9,168 nucleotides of DNA. Origin: Nitrospira sp. UBA2083. GTDB taxonomy: Bacteria > Nitrospirota > Nitrospiria > Nitrospirales > Nitrospiraceae. Below are positions 1 to 5,977 of the stretch, piece after piece (positions within the stretch are counted from its first letter, which is position 1; the number at the start of each line of letters is the position of its first letter). Under the pieces are notes generated by a model. The model saw nothing but the letters and a program-made list of their open reading frames with translations, did not search any database and had not been told where the DNA came from. The position numbers were made by a program, and so were the translations under genes. The stretch covers positions 60,533-69,700 of the forward strand of contig DCZN01000011.1 of the NCBI GenBank assembly GCA_002331625.1. The letters are read 5' to 3'.

Positions 1-129
1 CATCTCAAGTGGATCCTGTCAGAATCGCGTATTGAGCTTGTAAAAATCGGCATCCCCCAAGAGAATAGTGCGACACGAGAGAAACAGTCTGGTTTCACCC
101 CCACTGATGTCCAGGAGTCGCGCGCATGA
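1..129 (+). CDS. 3' end of an unidentified gene (partial)
   Basis: Frame 1 is open from the first base to a TGA at 127-129, giving 42 residues that start HLKWILSESR and end DVQESRA. The 5' end lies outside the window. The stop overlaps the next gene's start as ATGA (126-129), and that gene's ribosome binding site lies inside this frame; such overlaps are typical of translationally coupled operon partners. The residues are mostly polar, with no membrane segment or motif I recognise, so no function is assigned. Small P-II-like genes of the downstream type often follow efflux-transporter genes in related bacteria, but nothing in these 42 residues shows that this is one. That the frame is coding is inferred from its openness and the exact ATGA overlap. 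Confidence 0.55.
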   Translation, partial: HLKWILSESRIELVKIGIPQENSATREKQSGFTPTDVQESRA

Positions 130-431
130 AAATGTTAGTCATCGTGTTCCGTGAATCGCTCGTCGAACAGGTGCATGCTCTGCTGAACGAGTACGAGGTG
201 AGCGCGTTCAGCGAACTGCAGAACGTCACCGGCAAAGGGGTGACCGGCTCCACCAGCCAGTTCTTTCTGGCTCCCACGACCAACCGTATGATCCTCGCGG
301 CGGTCGCCGATCAGTTGGCCTACCGTCTGATCGATGCCTTCACACGCTTTCGATTGGAACAGGAGGCGGCCAAGGGTGACAGCCTCTTCCCGCTTCACGT
401 CTTTGTCATGCCATGCGAGCAGGCGGTGTAG
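126..431 (+). CDS. Small P-II-like (ferredoxin-fold) protein
   Basis: A 101-residue protein starting MKMLVIVFRESL and ending VFVMPCEQAV. The short hydrophobic strand at each end (residues 3-8 and 90-95), with two predicted helices (about 11-22 and 62-80) and a Gly/Thr-rich middle (35-44), fits the P-II/GlnB-like ferredoxin fold. Proteins with this start and the CEQ(A/V)V tail are, from memory, small P-II-like proteins of Nitrospira and relatives, often beside metal or multidrug efflux genes. They are not true GlnB: no T-loop tyrosine or canonical nucleotide-binding motif is visible. The start at 126 is chosen because AGGAG at 113-117 sits 8 nt upstream; the second ATG at 132 would be too far away. 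It overlaps the preceding gene by four bases. A regulatory or sensor role for a neighbouring transporter is inference only. Confidence 0.75.
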   Translation: MKMLVIVFRESLVEQVHALLNEYEVSAFSELQNVTGKGVTGSTSQFFLAPTTNRMILAAVADQLAYRLIDAFTRFRLEQEAAKGDSLFPLHVFVMPCEQAV

Positions 432-456
432 CCAAATCTGATGCCGCCCTCGTGAG

Positions 457-495
457 GGGTGGGCTGGCCAGGAGGCAGGCCAGAGGTTCTCACCC
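457..495 (+). terminator. Possible weak hairpin terminator after the P-II-like gene
   Basis: Nested inverted repeats lie just after the P-II-like stop codon: CTGGCC (464-469) pairs with GGCCAG (478-483), and GGGTG (457-461) pairs with CACCC (491-495). The following bases, TTCAATACC, are not a real T-run, so intrinsic termination is uncertain. It could equally be a shared structural element between the converging P-II-like gene and unit A. Confidence 0.25.
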
Positions 496-511
496 TTCAA
501 TACCGCATAAA

Positions 512-550
512 CAGCACGGCCTCCAGACAAGAGATCTCGAGGCCGTGCTG
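512..550 (-). terminator. Closing hairpin of unit A (12-bp perfect stem)
   Basis: CAGCACGGCCTC (512-523) and GAGGCCGTGCTG (539-550) are perfect inverted repeats around a 15-nt loop. The hairpin lies 37 nt past the stop of the lysine-rich protein gene on the minus strand. On that strand the stem is followed by TTTATGCGG, a short T-tract, so it is a plausible but not strong intrinsic terminator. The 12-mer CACGGCCTCCAG (515-526) recurs exactly in the closing hairpin of unit B (5627-5638), and that loop is also 15 nt. Confidence 0.5.
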
Positions 551-586
551 GCAACCGTATTCTTAGATAGCGCGAGAGGCGCTTGC

Positions 587-955
587 TCAGTGGGTGCCTG
601 GTTCCAGTGATTCTACCGTGTCCTCAGCCTGCTTCTTGGCCTTGGCTTTCTTCGCCTTAGCTGCCTTTTTCATTTCCTTCTTCTCAGCCTTCAACGCCTC
701 ACGCTTGTCCTTCATCTCTGATCTCATCTGTTCGCGCTTGGCTTTCATGTCGGCCTTCATCTGGTTCTTCTTGGCCTTGAAGTTTTCCTTCATCTGCTCA
801 TGCCCAGTCTGCATGTCGCCCTTGGCCTCACTAGCCATGGACCCCATATCGCCCTTCAATTCGGAACCGAGATTGGTGAGCTCATCCGCCAGAGCCGCGG
901 TACCAATCCCAACAACACCTGCAAACACAGCTGCTGATACAACGATGAAACGCAT
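587..955 (-). CDS. Exported lysine/methionine-rich helical protein
   Basis: A 122-residue protein. Residues 1-23 form a clean Sec signal peptide: R2, a hydrophobic core (VVSAAVFAGVVGIGTAA) and an ALA|DE cleavage site after A23. The mature part is almost entirely charged and predicted helical. From about residue 52 to 110 it is a run of K/E/M/A with loose repeats such as KADMKAKREQM, followed by an Ala-Lys stretch and a short acidic tail. This suggests a long periplasmic helix or coiled coil, with a strong net positive charge in the repeat region. The ATG at 955 follows a very strong RBS (GGGGAGG, minus strand, 962-968) at 6 nt. No enzyme or binding motif is seen; a stress or envelope role is a guess. 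It is monocistronic, preceded by a conserved leader (993-1047) and followed by a hairpin. Unit B near 5792 repeats this arrangement. Confidence 0.8.
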   Translation of the reverse strand: MRFIVVSAAVFAGVVGIGTAALADELTNLGSELKGDMGSMASEAKGDMQTGHEQMKENFKAKKNQMKADMKAKREQMRSEMKDKREALKAEKKEMKKAAKAKKAKAKKQAEDTVESLEPGTH

Positions 956-992
956 GAAGAGCCTCCCCTGAATAGGTTGTGTTATTCAAACC

Positions 993-1047
993 GGCGCAGG
1001 ATCCAGCGCCCCTTCTACGGCTATCGCGAGATGAAGTTTCAGGCAAC
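993..1047 (-). promoter_or_regulatory. Conserved leader of unit A: upstream box plus hairpin
   Basis: On the minus strand this contains GTTGCCTGAAA, 3 nt, CATCTCGCGATA (1047-1022), then a GGCGC/GCGCC hairpin (993-997 with 1006-1010, 8-nt loop) and the RBS. The box matches the one at 5860-5885 at 23 of 26 positions; the three differences are the 3 nt between the two blocks. The distance from box edge to start codon is 67 nt here and 68 nt there. The box could be a sigma-factor/operator element with the hairpin in the 5' leader. I cannot assign -35 and -10 elements: TTGCCT is followed 17 nt later only by TAGCCG. Confidence 0.5.
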
Positions 1048-1238
1048 TGATTTTGTAGTTCTTGTCAATGCATTAAATTCGTAGCCAAATGGCCCTACCA
1101 GTACCTCTCTCTTTTCGGATAGCATAGCGGCCATATGGGGACTTTCTCTCAATAGCGCACATATTATGGGAGTGCGCGTGCCAAGCGTCGTATCCGCATC
1201 TCAATATAAAAGAGAGCTTGCACAGAAAGGACGGAGCC

Positions 1239-2027
1239 ATGAAACATCTTAGACTTCCTCTCATCATTCCAGCCATTGCATTCGTCCTGCTTTCTCTTGC
1301 TGAAATGAGTTATGCAAGTGCCATAGGCTTCACCGTCAACGGCACAATGCTGGAAACGAAATTGGGGTATTCCAATGGCCAACCCGTGAGCTTCACATTT
1401 GTGCTTAGAGACTATCGGCCTGAAACATTGAGAGTTACCCCTGATCCACCTATCCTGTCGCCCACCGGCGCCGGCCAGTTCGGCTGGTATCAGGATCTGC
1501 GAACCGAGGCGCATCTTTGGTCGGATGTGTATGGCACAGGTCTTACTGGAGACTGGAATCCCATTAATGATGCAAGTCACTTAACCACAAGCAACATGAC
1601 ACTTCAGCTTGGTCGCAACCAGCCAAGTAACACGTTACAGTTTCAGAGTTCTAACGTTGCCGGTATCACAAATACCGGGTTGTTTGCTAATGGGTTTCAA
1701 GTGGCAGGTTTTCAAGTAAGTAACTCGTATCTGGGACTGGATGCACGCGCAGTCGACGGCGATAACTTAGCCAGATCGCCTGTGCCTGATCCTACAGAGC
1801 TGTTTTTCCGTCTCACCGGGTCATATGCTCGTGATCCCATTTTCTCACCATTTGCCCGCCTTCAAGTGCTGGCGAACGGTACCCAATCTATAGACTTCAG
1901 AGTTGATAGACTCACAATCGCCCCAGTTCCTGTACCAGGCACGTTCTGGCTACTCGGATCTGGTTTACTGGTACTGGCGCTCCGTATGCTGCTGTCTTCT
2001 AAAGGGAAGGCTATTGGCGCTGTATAG
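1239..2027 (+). CDS. PEP-CTERM sorting-domain exported protein
   Basis: A 262-residue protein. Residues 1-28 are a signal peptide (MKHLRLPL, then a hydrophobic core, ending near YASA|IGF). The middle is a beta-rich, Asn/Thr/Ser-containing extracellular-type domain with no catalytic motif I recognise. The C-terminus, about residues 229-255, reads APVPVPGTFWLLGSGLLVLA followed by LRMLLSSK: a Pro-Gly motif, one membrane helix and a basic tail. This is the tripartite exosortase-recognition signal, here in the VPxPGTFWLLGSG form. The protein should be exported, cleaved or anchored by an exosortase (EpsH/Xrt type), none of which is encoded in this window. The ATG at 1239 is chosen over the one at 1218 because AAAGG at 1226-1230 is 8 nt upstream and residue 2 onward starts the signal peptide. 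A further 235 nt separate it from the radical SAM gene, so shared transcription is uncertain. Confidence 0.85.
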   Translation: MKHLRLPLIIPAIAFVLLSLAEMSYASAIGFTVNGTMLETKLGYSNGQPVSFTFVLRDYRPETLRVTPDPPILSPTGAGQFGWYQDLRTEAHLWSDVYGTGLTGDWNPINDASHLTTSNMTLQLGRNQPSNTLQFQSSNVAGITNTGLFANGFQVAGFQVSNSYLGLDARAVDGDNLARSPVPDPTELFFRLTGSYARDPIFSPFARLQVLANGTQSIDFRVDRLTIAPVPVPGTFWLLGSGLLVLALRMLLSSKGKAIGAV

Positions 2028-2151
2028 TCTGTGGCTGATTCTCAGCGAAAGGATCAGGCAAGACGCAGCGGAGGTGCGGATGAGAAAAAGTCAATTCATC
2101 TCATGTCACCTATTAAGTGGATAGAGACCTTCCTTGGCGTGTTGCCATCCT

Positions 2152-2168
2152 CCTCAGCAAGGCTGAGG
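2152..2168 (+). other. Short perfect hairpin in the 2028-2263 intergenic gap
   Basis: CCTCAGC (2152-2158) and GCTGAGG (2162-2168) form a 7-bp stem with a 3-nt loop, followed by TTAAAGC rather than a T-run. It is the clearest structure in the gap between the PEP-CTERM and radical SAM genes. It may be a weak terminator or an attenuator-like element. TGGC and GCCA, separated by 5 nt, lie just upstream. I find no convincing promoter or RBS elsewhere in the gap. Confidence 0.3.
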
Positions 2169-2263
2169 TTAAAGCATGATCCTACCGAACAGGATGCCCC
2201 CTGATCGTAAAAAATCCAGTGACCCCACTTATAAGGGCATGGAAATCTGTCTTTCTGTGAACT

Positions 2264-3823
2264 GTGAAAATCGCGCTCATTAATCCGAGATTCGACGTCT
2301 CTTACTGGGGACAAGAGTACGCAATGCCCATCTTTGGGAAGAAAGCCAATATGCCGGTTGCTTCTTTGCCGCTTCTTGCTGCTCTTACACCGTCCAATCA
2401 TCACGTCACACTCGTGGATGAGAACGTTGAGGAGCTAGATTTTGAACAGCTTAGATGTATGGACGTAGTAGGCGTTACTGGAATGAGCGTGCAGCGTTTT
2501 AGGGCAAAAGAGATTTTGCACAAGTTGAAGAAAGATGGGGTTTTGACTGTAGCTGGGGGCGCTTGGGCTAGTGTCGACGAAAATTATTTTCGAGAAACGG
2601 CGGATGTGATCTTTGTCGGTGAGTCTGAAGAGACATGGCCTGAATTTCTTCATGATGTGGAACGCGGTAGGTGGAAAAACCGATACGTTCAAGAGTCCAA
2701 TTCGGACATGAGCAAAGTTCCGGTCCCCAAATTCAGCCTCTTGAAAATGGATAACTACCTTTACGGAAGCATCCAAATCTCAAGAGGGTGTCCCTTCTTG
2801 TGCGAGTTTTGTGACATCATCGTGACATTTGGACGGAGACCGAGGCTAAAGTCGAGCACCCAAGTTATTGCTGAGCTTAACGAGCTAAGAAATCATGGCA
2901 TGAAGCAGATCTTCATAGTGGACGATAACCTCATTGGAAATAAAGCAGGCGTCAAAGTGGTCTTAAAGGACATCATTCGGTATCAAGAGCAGCATAGATA
3001 TCCTTTTCGATTCCTTACGGAAGCGACTCTTGATCTAGCAGAAGATGATGAAATGATGGATCTAATGGCTGAAGCGAATATTAATGCGGTCTTTATTGGG
3101 ATTGAGTCACCAAAGAAGGAGTCTTTAGCCGAAACACGTAAATATCAGAATATCCGGCCACACGCTGGCACTCTATTGCAACGCGTCACGAAAATACAAA
3201 CGGCTGGGATTGAAGTAGCCTGTGGCATGATTGTGGGATTCGATAATGATGACGAATCAATTTTTGCTGCACAAGAACAGTTTCTAACGGAGGCTTCAAT
3301 CCCTCATGCAATGATTGGCATGCTTTATGCCATCCCAAAGACTCCCCTTTATGAACGGCTACTAATAGAGAAGCGCTTAGATTCTGTAAACGAGGGCTCC
3401 TACGGGACAAACGTTATTCCCATGAACATGACAAGAGATATGCTAAGAGAGGGATATATAAATGTAATGCGCTACATGAACCAGACCTCCGCATATTTCG
3501 AGAGAGTGGATGCCCTATATCTACATGGAAGACTGGCATATCAAAGAATGGGACGGTTCAAATTTTTAAAAGAACATCGGTTAGACAATCTTATGGCTAA
3601 ACTAAGAAGCATCTTGTATTGCACAATATTATGTATTCGCATAATTAAGAATGTGAAGAATAGAGGGCTTCGACGGGAATACCTTGGCAGGACCGTAAGA
3701 TGCCTTCTAAGGACGCGAGATGTCACCGTTTGCCTGTCCTATTTAGTGAAATGTGCGATCCATTACCATAACCACAAGCTGGTCGAGGGGCTCTCAAACG
3801 GTAAACTAGTGAGCACAATGTAG
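2264..3823 (+). CDS. B12-binding-domain radical SAM enzyme, DUF4070 type
   Basis: A 519-residue protein. It starts MKIALINPRF, the typical first strand of the cobalamin-binding Rossmann domain of class B radical SAM enzymes (about residues 1-135, with GGAWASV at 98-104 and VGESEETWPE at 118-127). The radical SAM core runs from about 165 to 350: ISRGCPFLCEFC gives the CxxxCxxC cluster ligands C176, C180 and C183, FIVDDNLIGN (217-226) is a core strand, and GIES (279-282) is another. The C-terminus to about 500 fits the DUF4070 region. Known members with this architecture methylate unactivated carbons (for example the hopanoid methylases), so a C-methylation role is plausible. The substrate is unknown and I do not call it a hopanoid methylase. 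The start is GTG at 2264 with no clear Shine-Dalgarno, so expression may be weak. It ends 12 nt before the acyltransferase gene. Confidence 0.85.
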   Translation: MKIALINPRFDVSYWGQEYAMPIFGKKANMPVASLPLLAALTPSNHHVTLVDENVEELDFEQLRCMDVVGVTGMSVQRFRAKEILHKLKKDGVLTVAGGAWASVDENYFRETADVIFVGESEETWPEFLHDVERGRWKNRYVQESNSDMSKVPVPKFSLLKMDNYLYGSIQISRGCPFLCEFCDIIVTFGRRPRLKSSTQVIAELNELRNHGMKQIFIVDDNLIGNKAGVKVVLKDIIRYQEQHRYPFRFLTEATLDLAEDDEMMDLMAEANINAVFIGIESPKKESLAETRKYQNIRPHAGTLLQRVTKIQTAGIEVACGMIVGFDNDDESIFAAQEQFLTEASIPHAMIGMLYAIPKTPLYERLLIEKRLDSVNEGSYGTNVIPMNMTRDMLREGYINVMRYMNQTSAYFERVDALYLHGRLAYQRMGRFKFLKEHRLDNLMAKLRSILYCTILCIRIIKNVKNRGLRREYLGRTVRCLLRTRDVTVCLSYLVKCAIHYHNHKLVEGLSNGKLVSTM

Positions 3824-3835
3824 ACCTTTCTTGTC

Positions 3836-4942
3836 ATGGGAATTGGCATATTCAAGACGAAAGATCCCGTCATTCTAAAGCAGGTCTATGAGTTTCGGCT
3901 TCGGATATTCCGCGATGAGGTAAAAGCCCTTTTCCCTAAAGCTGTTCTAGCGTCGAAAGAGCTGCGAGACGAGTTTGATGAAGTGGCGTATCAATATGTA
4001 GCAATGGAGAATGATAAGGTGATCGGATGCGCCAGAGCATTTGACCTGGCCGATGTGCCACGATCAGAACCATTACTCTCACGATACCAATTGGACAGAG
4101 CGATGACACAATTTCCATCTAACGAGATAGCATTCACAGGAAGATTACTTGTTGCTAGCGGGTACAGGGCAAGCAGAACTGCTGTCAAGTTAATGTCGAG
4201 GGCTACGGCGGACGGAAGACGACGAGGTGTTCGCATCGCATTTTTGGACTGCAGCCCAAGACTCTTGCCTTTTTATGAAGCATTCGGCTTTAGAAGATAC
4301 GGGAAGCCGTTCAATGACCCCATATACGGCTTCAAGATCCCCCTAGTCTTCTTGGTGAAGGACAAAGTTACTCTGAAGGCATGTCATTCTCCTTTAGCAG
4401 ACGGCAGCTACGAAGATGATAAAGAGGCGCGTGACTGGTACAACGAAACATCGTTTCGCCAAAATATGAACTTCAATAGGAGAAGATCGACGCAAGTACT
4501 ATCCAAGTATCTTGGTGATAACTTAGCTAGAGTTGAATTGTTTAGCTGTTTCTCACACCCACAAATCGATCTCATACTCAGACGGGCGACCGTCATACAG
4601 GCTTACCCTGAACAAATACTGCTTCAAAACGGCCTCCGAGATAATGTTTTGTTCGTCGTTATAGAAGGCCAACTAAAGACCGAACATGACGTTAACGGTC
4701 GTCCTGTTGAGTGCATGTTGAACATTGGCCAGCATGCTGGCCAATTACAGTTCTGCGGAGCTACGTTAGACGTTACTAAACTTGTCGCAACAAGACCATC
4801 GACTTTGCTCGTGATATGTGCGGAAACATTACAGTGGCTGGCAGCAAAGCATGCAGACATAGCCGCTAAGATTAGTAGGATACTGAGCGAGTCCCCTTTC
4901 TGCCAAAAAACTAGTCCGTACAAACGACATGCGAGTTGCTAG
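3836..4942 (+). CDS. GNAT/LuxI-fold acyltransferase with C-terminal cNMP-binding-like domain
   Basis: A 368-residue protein. Residues 1-175 are a GNAT-type acyltransferase: FRLRIFRDEV (20-29), DEFDEVAYQYVAM (45-57), VIGCARAF (62-69), EIAFTGRLLV (97-106), RRRGV (128-132, acyl-CoA pyrophosphate loop) and FYEAFGFRRYG (146-156). The FR..F, FD, G..R and E..(S/G)R pattern resembles autoinducer and N-acyl amino acid synthases (LuxI/FeeM side of the GNAT family) more than small-acetyl transferases. Residues about 235-350 resemble a cyclic-nucleotide-binding beta-roll (LFSCFSHPQIDLILRRATVI, then LLQNGLRDNVLFVVIEGQL). The phosphate-binding cassette is degenerate: where FGE...RxA(T/S) is expected I see IGQHAGQLQFCGAT with no arginine, so ligand binding is doubtful. 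It starts 12 nt after the radical SAM stop with no good RBS, and overlaps the methyltransferase by 14 nt, so coupled translation is likely. Acyl donor and acceptor are unknown. Confidence 0.75.
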   Translation: MGIGIFKTKDPVILKQVYEFRLRIFRDEVKALFPKAVLASKELRDEFDEVAYQYVAMENDKVIGCARAFDLADVPRSEPLLSRYQLDRAMTQFPSNEIAFTGRLLVASGYRASRTAVKLMSRATADGRRRGVRIAFLDCSPRLLPFYEAFGFRRYGKPFNDPIYGFKIPLVFLVKDKVTLKACHSPLADGSYEDDKEARDWYNETSFRQNMNFNRRRSTQVLSKYLGDNLARVELFSCFSHPQIDLILRRATVIQAYPEQILLQNGLRDNVLFVVIEGQLKTEHDVNGRPVECMLNIGQHAGQLQFCGATLDVTKLVATRPSTLLVICAETLQWLAAKHADIAAKISRILSESPFCQKTSPYKRHASC

Positions 4943-5513
4943 CTGGCAGTTTCTGAATTTCATCTTATTCGTTTTGTGTTTTGCTAGCTTTACATGGGGC
5001 ACGTATTGTTTCTTTTTGACGCGTGGCTCAGATGTTCCAATTTGGGGCAAGGCGACCAGACTCTGTACGGTGTTGCTCGTTACAGTACAACTGATGCTCT
5101 TCTTGCCGAAAGAAGATGGCAGCAATTCACCTAGTATGTACGTAGCTGCCGGTTTCTATACTGCTTCACTACTGCTCTTTTGGAGCGCAGTACAAGCTAA
5201 TCGAGAGAGACCGCTCACCCACTGCTTTTCACAAAACGAGCCCGAGCACATTATTATGACGGGGCCGTACAGATTAATACGACATCCATTTTATGTGTCA
5301 TATCTCATTGCTTGGACGGCGGGAATATTTGCAGCAGATTCGACGGTTATCTTGTTTGGTGCGAGTCTAATGTTGTTTCTCTATTGGAGAGCAGCGTATC
5401 TGGAGGAAGAGGCTTTTCTCAATAGCAAACTACGCGATACCTTCATCGCATATAAAGCAACAACGGGATTTTTTCTTCCTAAGCTAACATTGGAGCATAA
5501 GGCTTTACGGTGA
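4929..5513 (+). CDS. ICMT/phospholipid-methyltransferase-family membrane protein
   Basis: A 194-residue integral membrane protein with about five hydrophobic segments (roughly 7-29, 46-60, 71-89, 123-135, 138-152). The family signature is clear: TGPYRLIRHPFYVSYLI (111-127), with the Arg-His-Pro that lies near the SAM-binding site, followed by YLEEEAFL (157-164) and YKATTGFFLPK (175-185). The family (isoprenylcysteine carboxyl methyltransferase, PEMT, NnrU-like) transfers a methyl group from S-adenosylmethionine to membrane-associated substrates, including carboxylates and amines. The bacterial substrate cannot be inferred from the sequence. ATG 4929 lies within the end of the acyltransferase gene (14-nt overlap) and lacks a strong RBS, consistent with translational coupling. 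As the last gene in the run it may modify the product of the preceding acyltransferase; this is inference. Confidence 0.85.
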   Translation: MRVASWQFLNFILFVLCFASFTWGTYCFFLTRGSDVPIWGKATRLCTVLLVTVQLMLFLPKEDGSNSPSMYVAAGFYTASLLLFWSAVQANRERPLTHCFSQNEPEHIIMTGPYRLIRHPFYVSYLIAWTAGIFAADSTVILFGASLMLFLYWRAAYLEEEAFLNSKLRDTFIAYKATTGFFLPKLTLEHKALR

Positions 5514-5629
5514 GACTGCAGTAGATAAAACGGCTGCCACATCATGGCTGCTGTAGTGCTCTCTTGAAGTATCGTTACCAGGATTTAATAGATCACGACA
5601 CCTCGATAAGAATAGAAGCAAGAAACCAC

Positions 5630-5658
5630 GGCCTCCAGCAGGTTGTCCCCCGGAGGCC
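5630..5658 (-). terminator. Closing hairpin of unit B
   Basis: GGCCTCC (5630-5636) and GGAGGCC (5652-5658) form a 7-bp perfect stem with a 15-nt loop. On the minus strand the stem is followed by GTGGTTTCTTGCTTCT, a T-rich tail that fits an intrinsic terminator for the small ORF ending at 5724. The stem edge shares the 12-mer CACGGCCTCCAG with the closing hairpin of unit A. Between 5514 and 5629, downstream of the methyltransferase, I see only a weak 7-bp pairing (5515-5521 with 5551-5557, one G-U) and no clear plus-strand terminator. Confidence 0.5.
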
Positions 5659-5723
5659 ATACAAGAGCATGCCTTCAGCGAAGCGCGCTCGTTGCGATTA
5701 TTGCGATTAAATGGAGTGGAGCG

Positions 5724-5792
5724 CTAAGGCCTGATCTGCCACAACAAGTAGACCAACCCGACCGCCACTGCCGACACCAAGACGAAATGCAT
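5724..5792 (-). CDS. Putative 22-residue single-helix membrane peptide (unit B)
   Basis: ATG at 5792 to TAG at 5724-5726 gives 22 residues: MHFVLVSAVAV, then a hydrophobic stretch ending LLWQIRP. It would be one short membrane helix with a basic residue near the end. A very strong RBS (AGGGAGG, minus strand, 5799-5805) lies 6 nt upstream, exactly the spacing used by the lysine-rich protein of unit A. Its first residues parallel that protein (MHFVLVSAV against MRFIVVSAA). Leader box and closing hairpin are also shared. It could be a real small membrane peptide, or the remnant of a longer exported protein whose body was lost; 65 nt of non-coding sequence lie between its stop and the hairpin. 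It falls below usual ORF cut-offs, so standard annotation would probably miss it. Confidence 0.45.
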   Translation of the reverse strand: MHFVLVSAVAVGLVYLLWQIRP

Positions 5793-5830
5793 GAACGTCC
5801 TCCCTGCGATTGATGGTTGTAGTGTGCCTC

Positions 5831-5885
5831 GCGCCGGGAACCGGCGCTCACTCTATGGGTATCGCGAGATGGCATTTCAGGCAAC
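5831..5885 (-). promoter_or_regulatory. Conserved leader of unit B: upstream box plus hairpin
   Basis: The minus strand carries GTTGCCTGAAA, 3 nt, CATCTCGCGATA (5885-5860), then a perfect GCGCCGG-TTC-CCGGCGC hairpin (5831-5847), then the RBS of the 22-codon ORF. The box matches unit A. The hairpins share position but differ in sequence (GGCGC/GCGCC with an 8-nt loop there, a 7-bp stem with a 3-nt loop here), which favours conserved structure over recent duplication alone. The segment lies 92 nt past the phosphofructokinase stop on the same strand. Confidence 0.5.
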
Positions 5886-5977
5886 GAATTTCAAGATTTT
5901 GGATGTCAGGCATGCGGAGACTGGCGACGTGGCGCTTCGAACCCCACATCATCGTGTACAGACGGCGGATAAGCGAG

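Noticed and set aside
135..554. Minus-strand open frame opposite the P-II-like gene
   Set aside because: It lies antisense to a better supported gene with an RBS, overlaps the closing hairpin of unit A, and its residues match no family I know.
993..1047. Known riboswitch (c-di-GMP GEMM, cobalamin or similar) in the unit A/B leaders
   Set aside because: The conserved bases of these classes are not present; only a short box and one simple hairpin are seen.
1003..1081. Plus-strand reading of the conserved box as coding (YGYREMxFQAT in both copies)
   Set aside because: Several differences between the copies are synonymous in this frame, which is suggestive, but the frames have no start codon with RBS, end at different distances, and the minus-strand leader explanation accounts for spacing to start codons in both units. 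Kept in mind as a weaker alternative.
2130..2160. Sigma-54 promoter before the radical SAM gene (TGGCGTGTTGCC)
   Set aside because: The TGGC and TTGC elements are too close for the required GG to GC spacing; the sequence is instead a small inverted repeat.
5675..5884. 69-residue minus-strand open frame across unit B
   Set aside because: It runs through the conserved leader and hairpin, has Arg/Ser/Cys-rich sequence without any motif, and competes with the 22-codon ORF that has the strong RBS.
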